NCBI GenBank assembly: GCA_964638715.1
Contig: CAZWZF010000003.1
Location: 62,001 to 126,000, forward strand
From: JBAXQQ01 sp037131695
Lineage (GTDB): Bacteria > Armatimonadota > Hebobacteria > CAIYQO01
DNA: 64,000 nt
Direction: 5' to 3'
In this document: piece by piece, positions 33,311 to 42,325 of the stretch
How the letters are laid out: each line of letters begins with the position of its first letter
Position numbering within the stretch: position 1 is the stretch's first letter
Position numbers and translations under genes: made by a program
The notes under the pieces: model-generated
What the model was told of the DNA's origin: nothing
Databases searched by the model: none
What the model saw: the letters and a program-made list of their open reading frames with translations, nothing else

Positions 33311-34210
33311 ATGAGAATTCCTGATTCAATAATGACTTCATTCCTTGCTGATAATCTATCACAAGTTAATGATAAAATAGGACAGTTACAATTACAAACA
33401 GCCAGTGGTAAACGGATAAATAAACCATCTGATGATCCATCGGGAATGTCTCAGGCATTAAATATGAAATCTGGACTGGCAAGAATTGACCAATTTCAGA
33501 AATCTGCCTCAAACGCTCAATTATGGATGAAATCAGAAGATGTTGCATTGAGCAATGTACAAGATATGATTCGCCAAGCTCGTACTATTGCTTTACAAGC
33601 CGCAAATCCAATGTCAGATGCTGCGCGTGAGCCATTAGCTGAAAATATTAGTGCCTCGCGAGAAAGTATGGTTCAAATCGCAAATACAAGTATTGGAACC
33701 CGCTTTATTTTCGGTGGTTTTAAGACTGATTCCAAGCTTTTTACTACCACAGGGGCAGCCGTTTCATATAATGGTGATGATGGAAAGATATCTAATGCTA
33801 TAGGTGAAGGTATTTCCGTTCAGATTAACCATACTGGCAATGAAGTATTTAACATGGATAGCTCTGATCCTTCAACCCCGGATTTGTTTTCTACTTTTAA
33901 TCAGCTTTCAGATGCTATTAAAGCTAATGACCAAACAAAAATTCAATCGTTAATCGGTACTCTTGATAAATTTGGAACAAAAATTAATTCATTAAGAGCA
34001 GAAAATGGTCAACGTTTGCAGCAAGTTCAACTTGGTATTGATCATTTAGACCAAAGTAAAATAACAACAACAAAGCTATTAAGTGATACTGAAGATGCTG
34101 ATATCTCAGAAACTTTAGTTCATTTAAAAGAACAAGAAAATGTATTGCAAGCAACAAGTTATGTAACATCAACCCTTTCGAAGGCAAGCCTTCTTAATTG
34201 GTTGAGATAA
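33311..34210 (+). CDS. flgL: Flagellar hook-associated protein 3 (FlgL)
   Basis: Second hook-filament junction protein, flagellin-like. MRIPDSIMTSFLADNLSQVND and the heptad-rich LQLQTASGKRINKPSDDPSG form the N-terminal coiled coil. The C-terminal helix (EDADISETLVHLKEQENVLQ, then ATSYVTSTLSKASLLNWLR) is typical. At 299 residues it is normal length. The conserved N-K-P-S-D-D-P motif is shared by FlgL and flagellin, but position after flgK and the absence of a long hypervariable domain favour FlgL. Confidence 0.96.
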   Translation: MRIPDSIMTSFLADNLSQVNDKIGQLQLQTASGKRINKPSDDPSGMSQALNMKSGLARIDQFQKSASNAQLWMKSEDVALSNVQDMIRQARTIALQAANPMSDAAREPLAENISASRESMVQIANTSIGTRFIFGGFKTDSKLFTTTGAAVSYNGDDGKISNAIGEGISVQINHTGNEVFNMDSSDPSTPDLFSTFNQLSDAIKANDQTKIQSLIGTLDKFGTKINSLRAENGQRLQQVQLGIDHLDQSKITTTKLLSDTEDADISETLVHLKEQENVLQATSYVTSTLSKASLLNWLR

Positions 34211-34236
34211 AGGTATAATAAAGGGGACAAATTATT

Positions 34237-34689
34237 ATGACACAAGCTTTGAAGGAAATGACTGCTATGCAGATCGAAACAACCAGATTTGGAACTATTG
34301 AAGTTGAGCAAGGGGAAATGATTCATTTTCCTGAGGGTATGCTTGGCTTTGAGTCAGCGAGTGACTTTTGCATATTTAATCATGCGGAAGGAAGCCCATT
34401 CATTTGGATGCAATCAACAAATGAACCGGATCTTGCATTCGTACTTGTAGTTCCTTTCGATTTTTTCCCCGAATATGATTTTGACATTAGTCAAAGTGAT
34501 ATTGATACTATTAATTTGGTGGATGTAGCTGATGTAGTTGTGTTTACTGTTGTTACCATATCTGATGGAAATGTTACGGCTAATTTATCAGGACCTATTG
34601 TTATGAATGGAAAAAATCGTTTTGGGAAACAGATTGTATTATCAAATCCTACTTACAAAACAAGACACTCATTAGTGCAGCAAGGATAA
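34237..34689 (+). CDS. fliW: Flagellar assembly factor FliW
   Basis: Cytoplasmic protein that binds flagellin and, in bacteria with CsrA, relieves CsrA repression of flagellin translation. The 150-residue protein has the family motifs TTRFGTIEVEQGEMIHFPEGM and LGFESASDFCIF, then FIWMQSTNEPDLAFVL, NLSGPIVMNGKNRFGKQIVL and a C-terminal YKTRHSLVQ. Position after flgL is typical. A csrA gene, its usual partner, is not seen after it; a terminator follows instead. A TATAAT at about 34213 suggests it may also have its own promoter. The ATG follows AAAGGGG. Confidence 0.95.
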   Translation: MTQALKEMTAMQIETTRFGTIEVEQGEMIHFPEGMLGFESASDFCIFNHAEGSPFIWMQSTNEPDLAFVLVVPFDFFPEYDFDISQSDIDTINLVDVADVVVFTVVTISDGNVTANLSGPIVMNGKNRFGKQIVLSNPTYKTRHSLVQQG

Positions 34690-34700
34690 TTAATTGACTC

Positions 34701-34740
34701 CACCCGCAGTATATCAAATTATTACTGCGGGTGTTTTTGT
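34701..34740 (+). terminator. Rho-independent terminator after fliW
   Basis: Stem CACCCGCAGTA (34701-34711) with TACTGCGGGTG (34723-34733), then TTTTTGTTTTTT. It ends the flagellar operon. Confidence 0.95.
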
Positions 34741-34759
34741 TTTTTGTACTTATGATTAT

Positions 34760-34789
34760 TTGACCAGTGAGGGTTAAGATAGATATAAT
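34760..34789 (+). promoter_or_regulatory. Sigma-70 promoter ahead of the LptD-like gene and dnaG
   Basis: -35 TTGACC (34760-34765), 18 bp spacer and perfect -10 TATAAT (34784-34789). The expected transcription start is about 42 bp before the ATG at 34838. Confidence 0.75.
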
Positions 34790-34837
34790 AAAATGCAGTT
34801 GAAACACTGATTTTTTGAATATATGGACCATTATTAG

Positions 34838-36844
34838 ATGAAGTTCCTTTTACTTTTAAGCATATTTCTCCTATGCACTTTTATATCTGTTGCGCAGAAT
34901 TATATTTTACGTGCCGATGCATCGCCAACTCGTGTTAATTATGGTTCTGATAACAACGTTAATATCATCGTTACTGTAAGCAATCCTGATGGAACTATGG
35001 TACCGAATAATACACTTATTTATTTTTATACTACTTTGGGATATATTCCGGAATTAGCATATACACAAAATGGTCGCGTGTCAGTGATTTTAAGTAATAA
35101 TGCAGGTCCTGGTATTGCTGATATAACATGTCAGGCCGGTGAGACACAAGCTAAAATACGTATTACATATATTGGCCAGGGAGAAACTGCTCCCCCTACT
35201 GAAGCAAAACCTTTTTATGAATTGACCGGAAAGCAGCTATATTATAATTTCGATAATAAAGTTTTTGAAATATATGATAATGCACAATTTTTATCTGCAG
35301 GATACATAATTAAAGCAAATGCAATGAATATAGATTCCATTCACGGAATAGTATTGGCGCGTGGCAAAATAATAATAACTGACAGTAAAAACACATTAAC
35401 AGCCGAAGAAATTTATTTTGATTTTAATACAGGACAGGGATATGCTGTAACTTTGACAGATAATATGGGCTTTAAGTCATTTTCATTGCCTACATTAAAG
35501 TTTCAGGATGATCCAACTGCCAGAACACGTGATTATACAATACCAGAATCTCCTAAAACCGCTTCATGGATTGTTAGTAATAAAGCAACTGTTTATCCTG
35601 GAGATTATATTTTATTTAAGACTCCTAAGTTCTATCTAAATAATTTCGATCATTGTTTATTAAGGTTACCTTATCATGTCTTGGATATGCGTGCATCAGA
35701 TGTCGGTGCATTATTTAATTTTAATATAGCGTTAACATCAAGTGCCGGGTTATATGTTGATTTCCCAGTTTATTATGATGCATCAAGCAGCCATGTCGGT
35801 TCAATCAAGTTTAGAAACGTTTTGCAAGGTTCTCCCAACTATCGTGGTTATGATGGCATACAGGTATCTGTTGAAGAGGAATACCGTATTAATGATTCTG
35901 GTGATGGCGGTATATATTTTGATGATATTAATAGAAAAATTCGCTCTGTTTCATGGGACCATAGACAGGATTTTGGTGAAACAAGATGCAATTTTAACAG
36001 TTCTTATTCCAGATATTCAGCGGCTTCACCATATACGACACATGCCGGCGTTTCTGTGTCTCGCGATTTAGGCGCAACAAATCTATATTTATCTACATCT
36101 ACCTCATTTTATGATAAAACAAACTCTGTAAGGTCTGACTTGTCTTTAGCACCACCGCCACTTCGATTTGGAAAGACTGGTTATGGTTTTACTTTTTCTC
36201 CATTTCTTGCTTATGATTTAAATAAATCAGTATCAAATACCGGCGTTGCGACTACTACTAATCTCACAAGTGAAGGCATACGCGCAGGTTTTAATACTCC
36301 TTCATACCGATTATTGGGTGGCAGTCTAAACCCACGTGTTAGTCAGGATATAACTAATGACTCAACCGGCATTACAAGTTCATCATTTGACAGCAGTTTA
36401 AGTTATAATCGTCAATTTGGGCAATTTATCTCGTCTTCACTTAACTATTCACATAGCAAAACCGTAAGCAACCGTGGTTCGGCAATGCCGGCTTCTCGTC
36501 GTTATAGTTTTAGTCTGACAGGAAACAGCCCGCGAGCCTGGAATGCATTTTTATATTCTTCATATTCTGTAGGTTCCGATATCTTTTATCATAATGGTGG
36601 TTTTAATTATCAACTTCCCTGGGATAAATCAGCTTCTGGGCAGCGTCGTTGGACTACCACTGCTAATTTAAGTTATACTACAGGCAAAAATAGCAGCTTT
36701 AACGACAGTTACAGCATCGGACGCAGCCTGGGTGCTTATTCATTGATATTACATTATAGTCCTAAAGGGATTAACGGTTCAGCAGGTATTGGTGCGTCCA
36801 GCGGTAAAAACTGGTCTTTGGAAGTTGCCCGAACATCATGGTAA
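34838..36844 (+). CDS. Outer-membrane protein with N-terminal Ig-like (Big1/invasin-type) domain and LptD/OstA-like region
   Basis: A 668-residue exported protein. Signal peptide at about 1-19 (ending SVAQN). A domain at about 20-110 has ILRADASPTRVNYGSDNNVN and an AGPGIADITCQAG strand pattern, typical of bacterial Ig-like Big1 repeats. A central region at about 125-210 (LTGKQLYYNFDNKVFEIYDN, GIVLARGKIIITDS and TLTAEEIYFDFNTGQGYAV) has the repeated strands of the LptA/OstA jellyroll. The rest, from about 250 to the end, is rich in alternating aromatic and polar residues as in a beta-barrel, ending in W-S-L-E-V-A-R-T-S-W. LptD inserts LPS in the outer membrane. A role in LPS or similar lipid export fits, but the fusion is unusual. 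It is followed 8 bp later by dnaG. Confidence 0.7.
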   Translation: MKFLLLLSIFLLCTFISVAQNYILRADASPTRVNYGSDNNVNIIVTVSNPDGTMVPNNTLIYFYTTLGYIPELAYTQNGRVSVILSNNAGPGIADITCQAGETQAKIRITYIGQGETAPPTEAKPFYELTGKQLYYNFDNKVFEIYDNAQFLSAGYIIKANAMNIDSIHGIVLARGKIIITDSKNTLTAEEIYFDFNTGQGYAVTLTDNMGFKSFSLPTLKFQDDPTARTRDYTIPESPKTASWIVSNKATVYPGDYILFKTPKFYLNNFDHCLLRLPYHVLDMRASDVGALFNFNIALTSSAGLYVDFPVYYDASSSHVGSIKFRNVLQGSPNYRGYDGIQVSVEEEYRINDSGDGGIYFDDINRKIRSVSWDHRQDFGETRCNFNSSYSRYSAASPYTTHAGVSVSRDLGATNLYLSTSTSFYDKTNSVRSDLSLAPPPLRFGKTGYGFTFSPFLAYDLNKSVSNTGVATTTNLTSEGIRAGFNTPSYRLLGGSLNPRVSQDITNDSTGITSSSFDSSLSYNRQFGQFISSSLNYSHSKTVSNRGSAMPASRRYSFSLTGNSPRAWNAFLYSSYSVGSDIFYHNGGFNYQLPWDKSASGQRRWTTTANLSYTTGKNSSFNDSYSIGRSLGAYSLILHYSPKGINGSAGIGASSGKNWSLEVARTSW

Positions 36845-36852
36845 TATAATAT

Positions 36853-38709
36853 ATGGCAGGAACTATAGAACAATATGATGCTGATGAAGTAAGAACGCGG
36901 TCTGACATTGTTAATGTTGTCGGACAGGTTGTTACTTTAAAAAAACGCGGCAGTAAATATTCGGGTCTTTGCCCATTTCATAACGAGAAATCACCTTCTT
37001 TTACAGTTGATGGAGATAAAGGCTTCTGGCATTGCTTCGGCTGTGGAAAAGGTGGAGATGTATTTACTTTTGTAATGCAGCACGAACACCTGACTTTTCC
37101 TGAAGCATTAGAGAAATTGGCGCGTCGTGCTGGTGTTCGTCCTCGTGTTGTCCAGCTTGATTCGCGTCGTATGGAAGAAAAAGATTATCTTTACAGCGTA
37201 AATGCTGCTGCTGATGACGCGTTTCGCAAGGCTTTGCGTGGTAAAGCTGGAGTACAGGCAAGAGAATATTTAGACAAACGCGGCATTACTATGGAACATG
37301 CAGAAAAATATGGATTAGGATATGCACCAAATGGATGGGATTTTCTCTCGAATTATCTGATTAAAAAAAGTTACTCTGAAGATTTATTAGTAAAAGCAAA
37401 CCTTAGTAATTTTCGCACATCAAGCAGCGGAATTATTGATCGTTTTCGCAATAGATTGATGGTTACGATTTATGACCGTCAAAACAGGATTATTGCATTC
37501 GGAGGAAGAGCACTGGCACCGGATGATCAGCCAAAATATTTGAATACCTCCGAAACACCGATTTTTACAAAAAGCCGGACTCTTTATGCGCTTAATTGGG
37601 CTGCGGCTACTATTGCAAAGAAAAACAGAGCGATAGTGACTGAAGGCTATTTTGATACTATTTCATGTCATATTGCCGGTTTTACTGAAGCTGTTGCAAC
37701 ATTAGGTACAGCATTAGGAGAAGAACATGTCAGGATATTACACAGATTGGTAGGGGAGAATGGAATAATTTATCTGGTGTATGATGCTGATTCGGCAGGA
37801 ATTAATGCGGCATTACGCGGACAGGCAATATTTCGCTCTGCTGGTGCAGACGTAAGAATTGCCATGCTTCCAAATGGACATGATCCTGATACCTTAATTC
37901 GCGAGCAGGGAGCTGGCGCATTTGAATTAGCTTTAGAATCTGCATTACAGCCGGTAGCGTTTGAACTGTTGCAAGTACTGAAGAAATTCCCGGAAAACGA
38001 TACAAATACCAGATTGAAAATGTTTCGGGCAGCCGCAGAGATATTACTGCCATTATCTGACATTGCACGCGCTGAATATGCTATGTGGCTAATTGATCAT
38101 ACTGGTGGAATTAATCAAGGTGATTTATCACGGCAGCAATCAGCTATTTTATCGGAAGTAAAAAATCTTGAAAGAACTTCTCATTCTCAAAATAATCAAA
38201 CTCAAAAACCTGCTGTAATACAAGATATAAATGAAATACCTTTGGAACGTGATATATTATTGTTTATTATCAGCAATGTTGATTTCGCTCGTAAGGTAAT
38301 TGACAGTGGATTATCTGCTGATGTATTTACCACCCCGCATTATATTAAACTATTCCAGTCACTGATAGATTTGAAAACAAAAGGCTTGCAGCCAGACCCG
38401 CGTAATATAAGCAACGATAACAGCGATTTGTTGGCAATAGTAGCAGAGTTATCTGTCCGAGAAATGCCGGCAAAAGAAGATGTCGATCCAGATGATTTAC
38501 TACAACGTATACGCGAAGAATACCAGCACAGATTAGTAACTGGTGAAAAAATGCAAAACGCAGTCGAACATTTGCAAAACATTAATAAAGCTGAATCGGA
38601 AGTTCCAGATTTAAATGATTTACAGGCAGTCCGCGAATGGCAGGAAGCATTACGCAAAAAAGCTAAAATAACAGGGAAGAAAGCTTTTGGCGATGATGAT
38701 AATGGATGA
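36853..38709 (+). CDS. dnaG: DNA primase
   Basis: Makes RNA primers for replication; cytoplasmic. At 618 residues it is full length. The N-terminal zinc site is CPFHNEKSPSF with WHCFGCGKGG (Cys 40, His 43, Cys 61, Cys 64). The RNA polymerase core has the YLNTSETPIFTKS motif (about 229-241), and the Toprim site has EGYFD (Glu 264) and YDADSAG (about 310-316). A C-terminal helicase-binding region follows. It lies 8 bp after the LptD-like gene. The usual macromolecular-synthesis partners rpsU and rpoD are absent; a strong terminator follows instead. Confidence 0.97.
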   Translation: MAGTIEQYDADEVRTRSDIVNVVGQVVTLKKRGSKYSGLCPFHNEKSPSFTVDGDKGFWHCFGCGKGGDVFTFVMQHEHLTFPEALEKLARRAGVRPRVVQLDSRRMEEKDYLYSVNAAADDAFRKALRGKAGVQAREYLDKRGITMEHAEKYGLGYAPNGWDFLSNYLIKKSYSEDLLVKANLSNFRTSSSGIIDRFRNRLMVTIYDRQNRIIAFGGRALAPDDQPKYLNTSETPIFTKSRTLYALNWAAATIAKKNRAIVTEGYFDTISCHIAGFTEAVATLGTALGEEHVRILHRLVGENGIIYLVYDADSAGINAALRGQAIFRSAGADVRIAMLPNGHDPDTLIREQGAGAFELALESALQPVAFELLQVLKKFPENDTNTRLKMFRAAAEILLPLSDIARAEYAMWLIDHTGGINQGDLSRQQSAILSEVKNLERTSHSQNNQTQKPAVIQDINEIPLERDILLFIISNVDFARKVIDSGLSADVFTTPHYIKLFQSLIDLKTKGLQPDPRNISNDNSDLLAIVAELSVREMPAKEDVDPDDLLQRIREEYQHRLVTGEKMQNAVEHLQNINKAESEVPDLNDLQAVREWQEALRKKAKITGKKAFGDDDNG

Positions 38710-38732
38710 GAAATATTTACTGTAAAGATAAA

Positions 38733-38775
38733 AGATATGCCCGATATTAATGATAATATCGGGCATATCTTATTT
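38733..38775. terminator. Strong terminator after dnaG
   Basis: Perfect 17 bp stem, AGATATGCCCGATATTA (38733-38749) with TAATATCGGGCATATCT (38754-38770), loop of four, then TATTTATT. The gene on the other side (ending 38900, minus strand) may also use it. Confidence 0.9.
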
Positions 38776-38899
38776 ATTCTGTTGGTTCAGTTATTTCATT
38801 GAAAGGATTTCACTAAATCCAAATTCTTTAATGATTGTGTTTTCTGTCATCATTTACTCCTTTTATCTCACCATGCAAATGTTGAATTGGGAAATTTAC

Positions 38900-39718
38900 T
38901 TACTCAGCAATAGCTGCAACTTCAACAGCAGGTTCATCGTTAAATTGATACTGATTACTATTTACCAGCATTTCACGGTTGATATAGAATATATAGAATG
39001 TAGTTGCATTATATAATGATAAGAAAGAAGAAATAATGCCGAAAATTAATGAAATTATAGACGGTAAATCTGCAAGCAGTCCTTGTTTTGGCATTAATTC
39101 AGCAATAAATTTTCCGGTAAAACTTATAATCAATTGCATGCAGAAAAATATCAGTATTAACCTAAATGCCAACCATGCTTTGCCTGATACTAATTTTATT
39201 GATTCTTTAATAGCAGACATCCCACTAACATTCTTTAATACAGTACAAATTGTGCTCAGAATTGTATATGTGGCAAGAATAATGCCAGGGATAATTAAGA
39301 AACATGTCGCAGGAAGTATTAGAAGTAATAGAATGAATGAAGTTAATGCAACTGGCCAGAATCTGACAAGGCTTAATTTTATTGAACTTTTCCAATCCAC
39401 TTCTCGACCGAAGAAAGACTCATCAAATAATTTAACACAAGCATTTTGTGCGATAGCGGTTACACAAGATGCTATTAATATAAAAAGACAAAAAGCACAC
39501 ACCATGATAATTATGAAAGTTGATATTTCAGGAGTGTCTTTAAAATTTTTGAAGTATTTCTCTATAAATGGAGAAAATATTTCTGTTAATACATAAACAG
39601 GAAGCAAAAGCATTCCATAGATAGTCATGATATCACGAAATTTTTTCGTGAATAGATTGTAGCTAATTGAAAGGATTTCATTAAATCCCAATGGCCTGGT
39701 TGCGATGTCTGATATCAT
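38900..39718 (-). CDS. Integral membrane protein of unknown function (GPDP-membrane-domain/DUF975-like)
   Basis: A 272-residue protein with about six hydrophobic helices, including IMTIYGMLLLPVYVLTEIF, IIIMVCAFCLFILIASCVTA, FWPVALTSFILLLLILPATC, AFRLILIFFCMQLIISF and IISLIFGIISSFLSLYNATT. The segment with LFDESFFGREVDWKSSIKLS and IPGIILATYTIL is typical of poorly characterised membrane families with a glycerophosphodiesterase-membrane or DUF975-like pattern. The start is set at ATG 39718 (MISDIATRPLGF), because AAGGAG lies seven bases upstream. An in-frame start farther upstream would overlap kdsA and adds a false hydrophobic leader. It is probably co-transcribed with xylB and kdsA. Function unknown. 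Confidence 0.75.
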   Translation of the reverse strand: MISDIATRPLGFNEILSISYNLFTKKFRDIMTIYGMLLLPVYVLTEIFSPFIEKYFKNFKDTPEISTFIIIMVCAFCLFILIASCVTAIAQNACVKLFDESFFGREVDWKSSIKLSLVRFWPVALTSFILLLLILPATCFLIIPGIILATYTILSTICTVLKNVSGMSAIKESIKLVSGKAWLAFRLILIFFCMQLIISFTGKFIAELMPKQGLLADLPSIISLIFGIISSFLSLYNATTFYIFYINREMLVNSNQYQFNDEPAVEVAAIAE

Positions 39719-39773
39719 TATAATACTCCTTAGTAATATCCCCACTAATAATAATAGCGGGGATTTGAATATA

Positions 39774-40592
39774 CTATTTTCTTGATATGATGTCAATTCT
39801 TTGAGCGATTGATAATAATTCCTTTAATTTATTTATAGGCCACATTGTGGTGGCATCTGACAATCCTTTTTCGGGTTCTGGATGAACTTCCATAAATAAT
39901 GCGTCAATCCCAACACCGCAAGCACCGCGAACCATGGCTGGTATATATTCACGCATACCCGCAGTCGCTGTACCAGAACCACCCGGTAACTGTGCGCTGT
40001 GGGTTGCGTCAAATACCAGCGGATACCCAAAATCGCGCATGGCGGCAAGGCTGCGCATATCTACCACCAGGTTATTATATCCAAAGGTAGCACCGCGTTC
40101 TGCCAGCATCAAGTTATGATTTCCTGCTGCGGTGTATTTGTCAATAACATTCTTCATATCCCATGGTGCCAGAAATTGTCCTTTTTTTACTGTTGTTGGC
40201 TTACCGGTATCTGCTGCTGCCACCAGCATATCTGTTTGACGGCAAAGAAAAGCTGGAATTTGCAGTAAATCAACAACTTCTGCAAGAACACTTGCCTGCC
40301 ATGCCTCATGAAAATCTGTACATACTGGTAAATCGAATTGTTTTTTTACTTCAGCCATTATTTTCAAACCTTCATCAATTCCCGGTCCTCGAAAAGCGGT
40401 GCGGGAAGTGCGGTTTGCTTTATCGAATGATGCTTTAAAGATATATGGCATTTTTAATTCCTGAGATATCTTTTTTACATCTTCAGCAATTCTCATTACC
40501 ATGTCACGACTTTCAATAACACATGGACCGGCGATTAAAACCAGTGGTTCACCCGCACCAATTTTGATATTCTCAACAGTTACAATTTTCAT
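39774..40592 (-). CDS. kdsA: 3-deoxy-8-phosphooctulonate synthase (KDO 8-phosphate synthase)
   Basis: Condenses phosphoenolpyruvate and arabinose 5-phosphate to KDO 8-phosphate, for lipopolysaccharide. The 272-residue protein has VLIAGPCVIESRDM, FKASFDKANRTS (phosphate and metal binding), GIDEGLKIMAEVKKQF, LPVCTDFHE, LQIPAFLCRQTDML and LAERGATFGYNNLVVDMR. The Asn in KANRTS is present. The AFLCRQTDML element is the KdsA signature distinguishing it from DAHP synthase. It follows xylB by 11 bp, and AAGGAA lies before the ATG. Pairs with kdsB at 16988-17728. Confidence 0.98.
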   Translation of the reverse strand: MKIVTVENIKIGAGEPLVLIAGPCVIESRDMVMRIAEDVKKISQELKMPYIFKASFDKANRTSRTAFRGPGIDEGLKIMAEVKKQFDLPVCTDFHEAWQASVLAEVVDLLQIPAFLCRQTDMLVAAADTGKPTTVKKGQFLAPWDMKNVIDKYTAAGNHNLMLAERGATFGYNNLVVDMRSLAAMRDFGYPLVFDATHSAQLPGGSGTATAGMREYIPAMVRGACGVGIDALFMEVHPEPEKGLSDATTMWPINKLKELLSIAQRIDIISRK

Positions 40593-40603
40593 CTTTTTCC
40601 TTT

Positions 40604-42127
40604 TTAAATTTGTGATACCGCGGCGAAATCATCTTTCAAATGCGCATACAGATTGCGGTAAATCGGATAATATTTGTTATAAATTTCAGTATTAGCTTGA
40701 ATCGGCGGTGTTTTATCAATAACTTTAATTGTACGTGCACATGCTTCCTGTACAGAAGGATATATACCAGCTCCTACACCAGCAAGCAAAGCTACGCCAA
40801 ATGCCGGACCTTCATCGATATTGATAGTAACGCAATTGCTATTAAAGATGTCGGCTTGTATTTGACGCCATAATGGACTTTTTGCTCCACCGCCACTCAA
40901 ACGTATTTCAGTCGGATGCACACCAATTCCCCGGAAAATCTCCAATGAATCGCGAAGACCGAATGATACGCCTTCCAACACTGCGCGAGCCATGAAAGCA
41001 CGATTGCTGCGAAGGGTAAGTCCGAAAAATACTCCTCTTGCATAAGGGTCGGGATAGGGGCATCTTTCGCCAGTTAAATAAGGAAGGAATAAAAGGCCTT
41101 CAGAACCGGCAGGTACATTTGCAGCAGCTCGGGTTATTAATTCGTAAGGATCGGTACCGACCTGCTTAGATGCTGCTACTTCGACATCGCAAAGGGTATC
41201 GCGGAACCATCGCAGCGAACCGCCAGATGAAAGCTGAACACCCATTACATGATATTCACCGGGTACAGCAGCGCAGAAGGTGTGAGTGCGCATCTGCTGG
41301 TCTGTGTAGGCATTTTTCATGTGGGCAAACAATACACCTGATGTACCTACTGAACATGATGCGATACCTTCCATAACAATTCCATTGCCAACAGCCCCAG
41401 CAGCTTGGTCTCCGCCTCCACCTACAACCGGGGTATGGGGAGCCAAACCTGTTAGTGCTGCTACTTCTTTGCTGACACGACCGCTTATTTCATAGGATTC
41501 AAAGACTTGCGGGAGCATATCAGTTGAAACATCGCATGCTTCCATCATTGCTGAAGACCATTTGCGTTCCGGTACATTTAATAATGCCGTACCGGACGCA
41601 TCTGAAACTTCAGTCGCAAACTCGCCAGTTAATTTAAAACGTATATAATCTTTGGGAAGTAGGATTTTTTTTACTCGATTCCATGCAGCCGGTTCCTGCT
41701 GCTGCAGCCATACAATCTTTGGTGCAGTAAATCCTGTCAAAACAGGATTCAATGTTTCAGATTCAACGACGGCGTTAGTAGCACGTGTGGTTATATCAGC
41801 ACACTGCTTTACCGTTCGCTGGTCGCACCATAATATTGCTGGTCGAATTACTTCACAGGCATCATCTAAAAATACCGATCCATGCATTTGACCCGAAAGA
41901 CCGATTCCGGCGATTTCAGATGAATCTATTTTTGAAGTATCTAAGATTCGTCGAATACCATTTACAGTGGCTCTCCACCATTCACCCGGGTCTTGTTCAG
42001 CCCATAAAGGAAATGGTGTCAACAAAGGATATTCTTCAGTTACACTTGCTATTTTTCTGCCGCTGTCATCAACCAGTAAAACCTTGGTTCCGCTGGTTCC
42101 TATATCAATACCGAGTAAATAAGCCAT
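40604..42127 (-). CDS. xylB: Xylulokinase (FGGY family carbohydrate kinase)
   Basis: Phosphorylates D-xylulose with ATP; cytoplasmic ASKHA fold. The N-terminal motif is LLGIDIGTSGTKVLLVD. The xylulokinase-specific GIGLSGQMHGSVFLD lies near residue 75-90, ILWCDQRT near 100, and the FGGY signatures near 270-450 (GTSGVLFAH, FLPYLTGERCPYPDPYARG, RLSGGGAKSPLWRQI with the nucleotide loop). At 507 residues it matches XylB length. There is no xylA (xylose isomerase) beside it. Next on the strand is kdsA. Xylulose 5-phosphate feeds the pentose-phosphate pathway, which could supply the arabinose 5-phosphate for KdsA, but that link is inference. Confidence 0.92.
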   Translation of the reverse strand: MAYLLGIDIGTSGTKVLLVDDSGRKIASVTEEYPLLTPFPLWAEQDPGEWWRATVNGIRRILDTSKIDSSEIAGIGLSGQMHGSVFLDDACEVIRPAILWCDQRTVKQCADITTRATNAVVESETLNPVLTGFTAPKIVWLQQQEPAAWNRVKKILLPKDYIRFKLTGEFATEVSDASGTALLNVPERKWSSAMMEACDVSTDMLPQVFESYEISGRVSKEVAALTGLAPHTPVVGGGGDQAAGAVGNGIVMEGIASCSVGTSGVLFAHMKNAYTDQQMRTHTFCAAVPGEYHVMGVQLSSGGSLRWFRDTLCDVEVAASKQVGTDPYELITRAAANVPAGSEGLLFLPYLTGERCPYPDPYARGVFFGLTLRSNRAFMARAVLEGVSFGLRDSLEIFRGIGVHPTEIRLSGGGAKSPLWRQIQADIFNSNCVTINIDEGPAFGVALLAGVGAGIYPSVQEACARTIKVIDKTPPIQANTEIYNKYYPIYRNLYAHLKDDFAAVSQI

Positions 42128-42283
42128 TTGATACCCCTGAATATAAAATTATGGTTAAATAATACCAATAAAAAAATATTTTTGCTACATAAAATCAGAA
42201 ATTGTTAATAAGTAAGTTTAATCTGATTAATATTGCTGTATAATTTACACATACATAAAACATGCTGGTCGCAATACTTTATC

Positions 42284-42316
42284 AAAAAAAAATCCTCCTG
42301 TAGATAACAGAAGGAT
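42284..42316 (-). terminator. Terminator of the URO-D family gene (minus strand)
   Basis: ATCCTCCTGT (42292-42301) pairs with ACAGAAGGAT (42307-42316) with one mismatch. The run of A at 42284-42291 becomes a U-tract after the stem on the minus strand. Confidence 0.75.
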
Positions 42317-42325
42317 AGTAGTAAT

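Noticed and set aside
39036..39596. 186-residue frame on the plus strand opposite the membrane protein gene
   Set aside because: Antisense to a frame with clear transmembrane helices and a good AAGGAG start; no family pattern.
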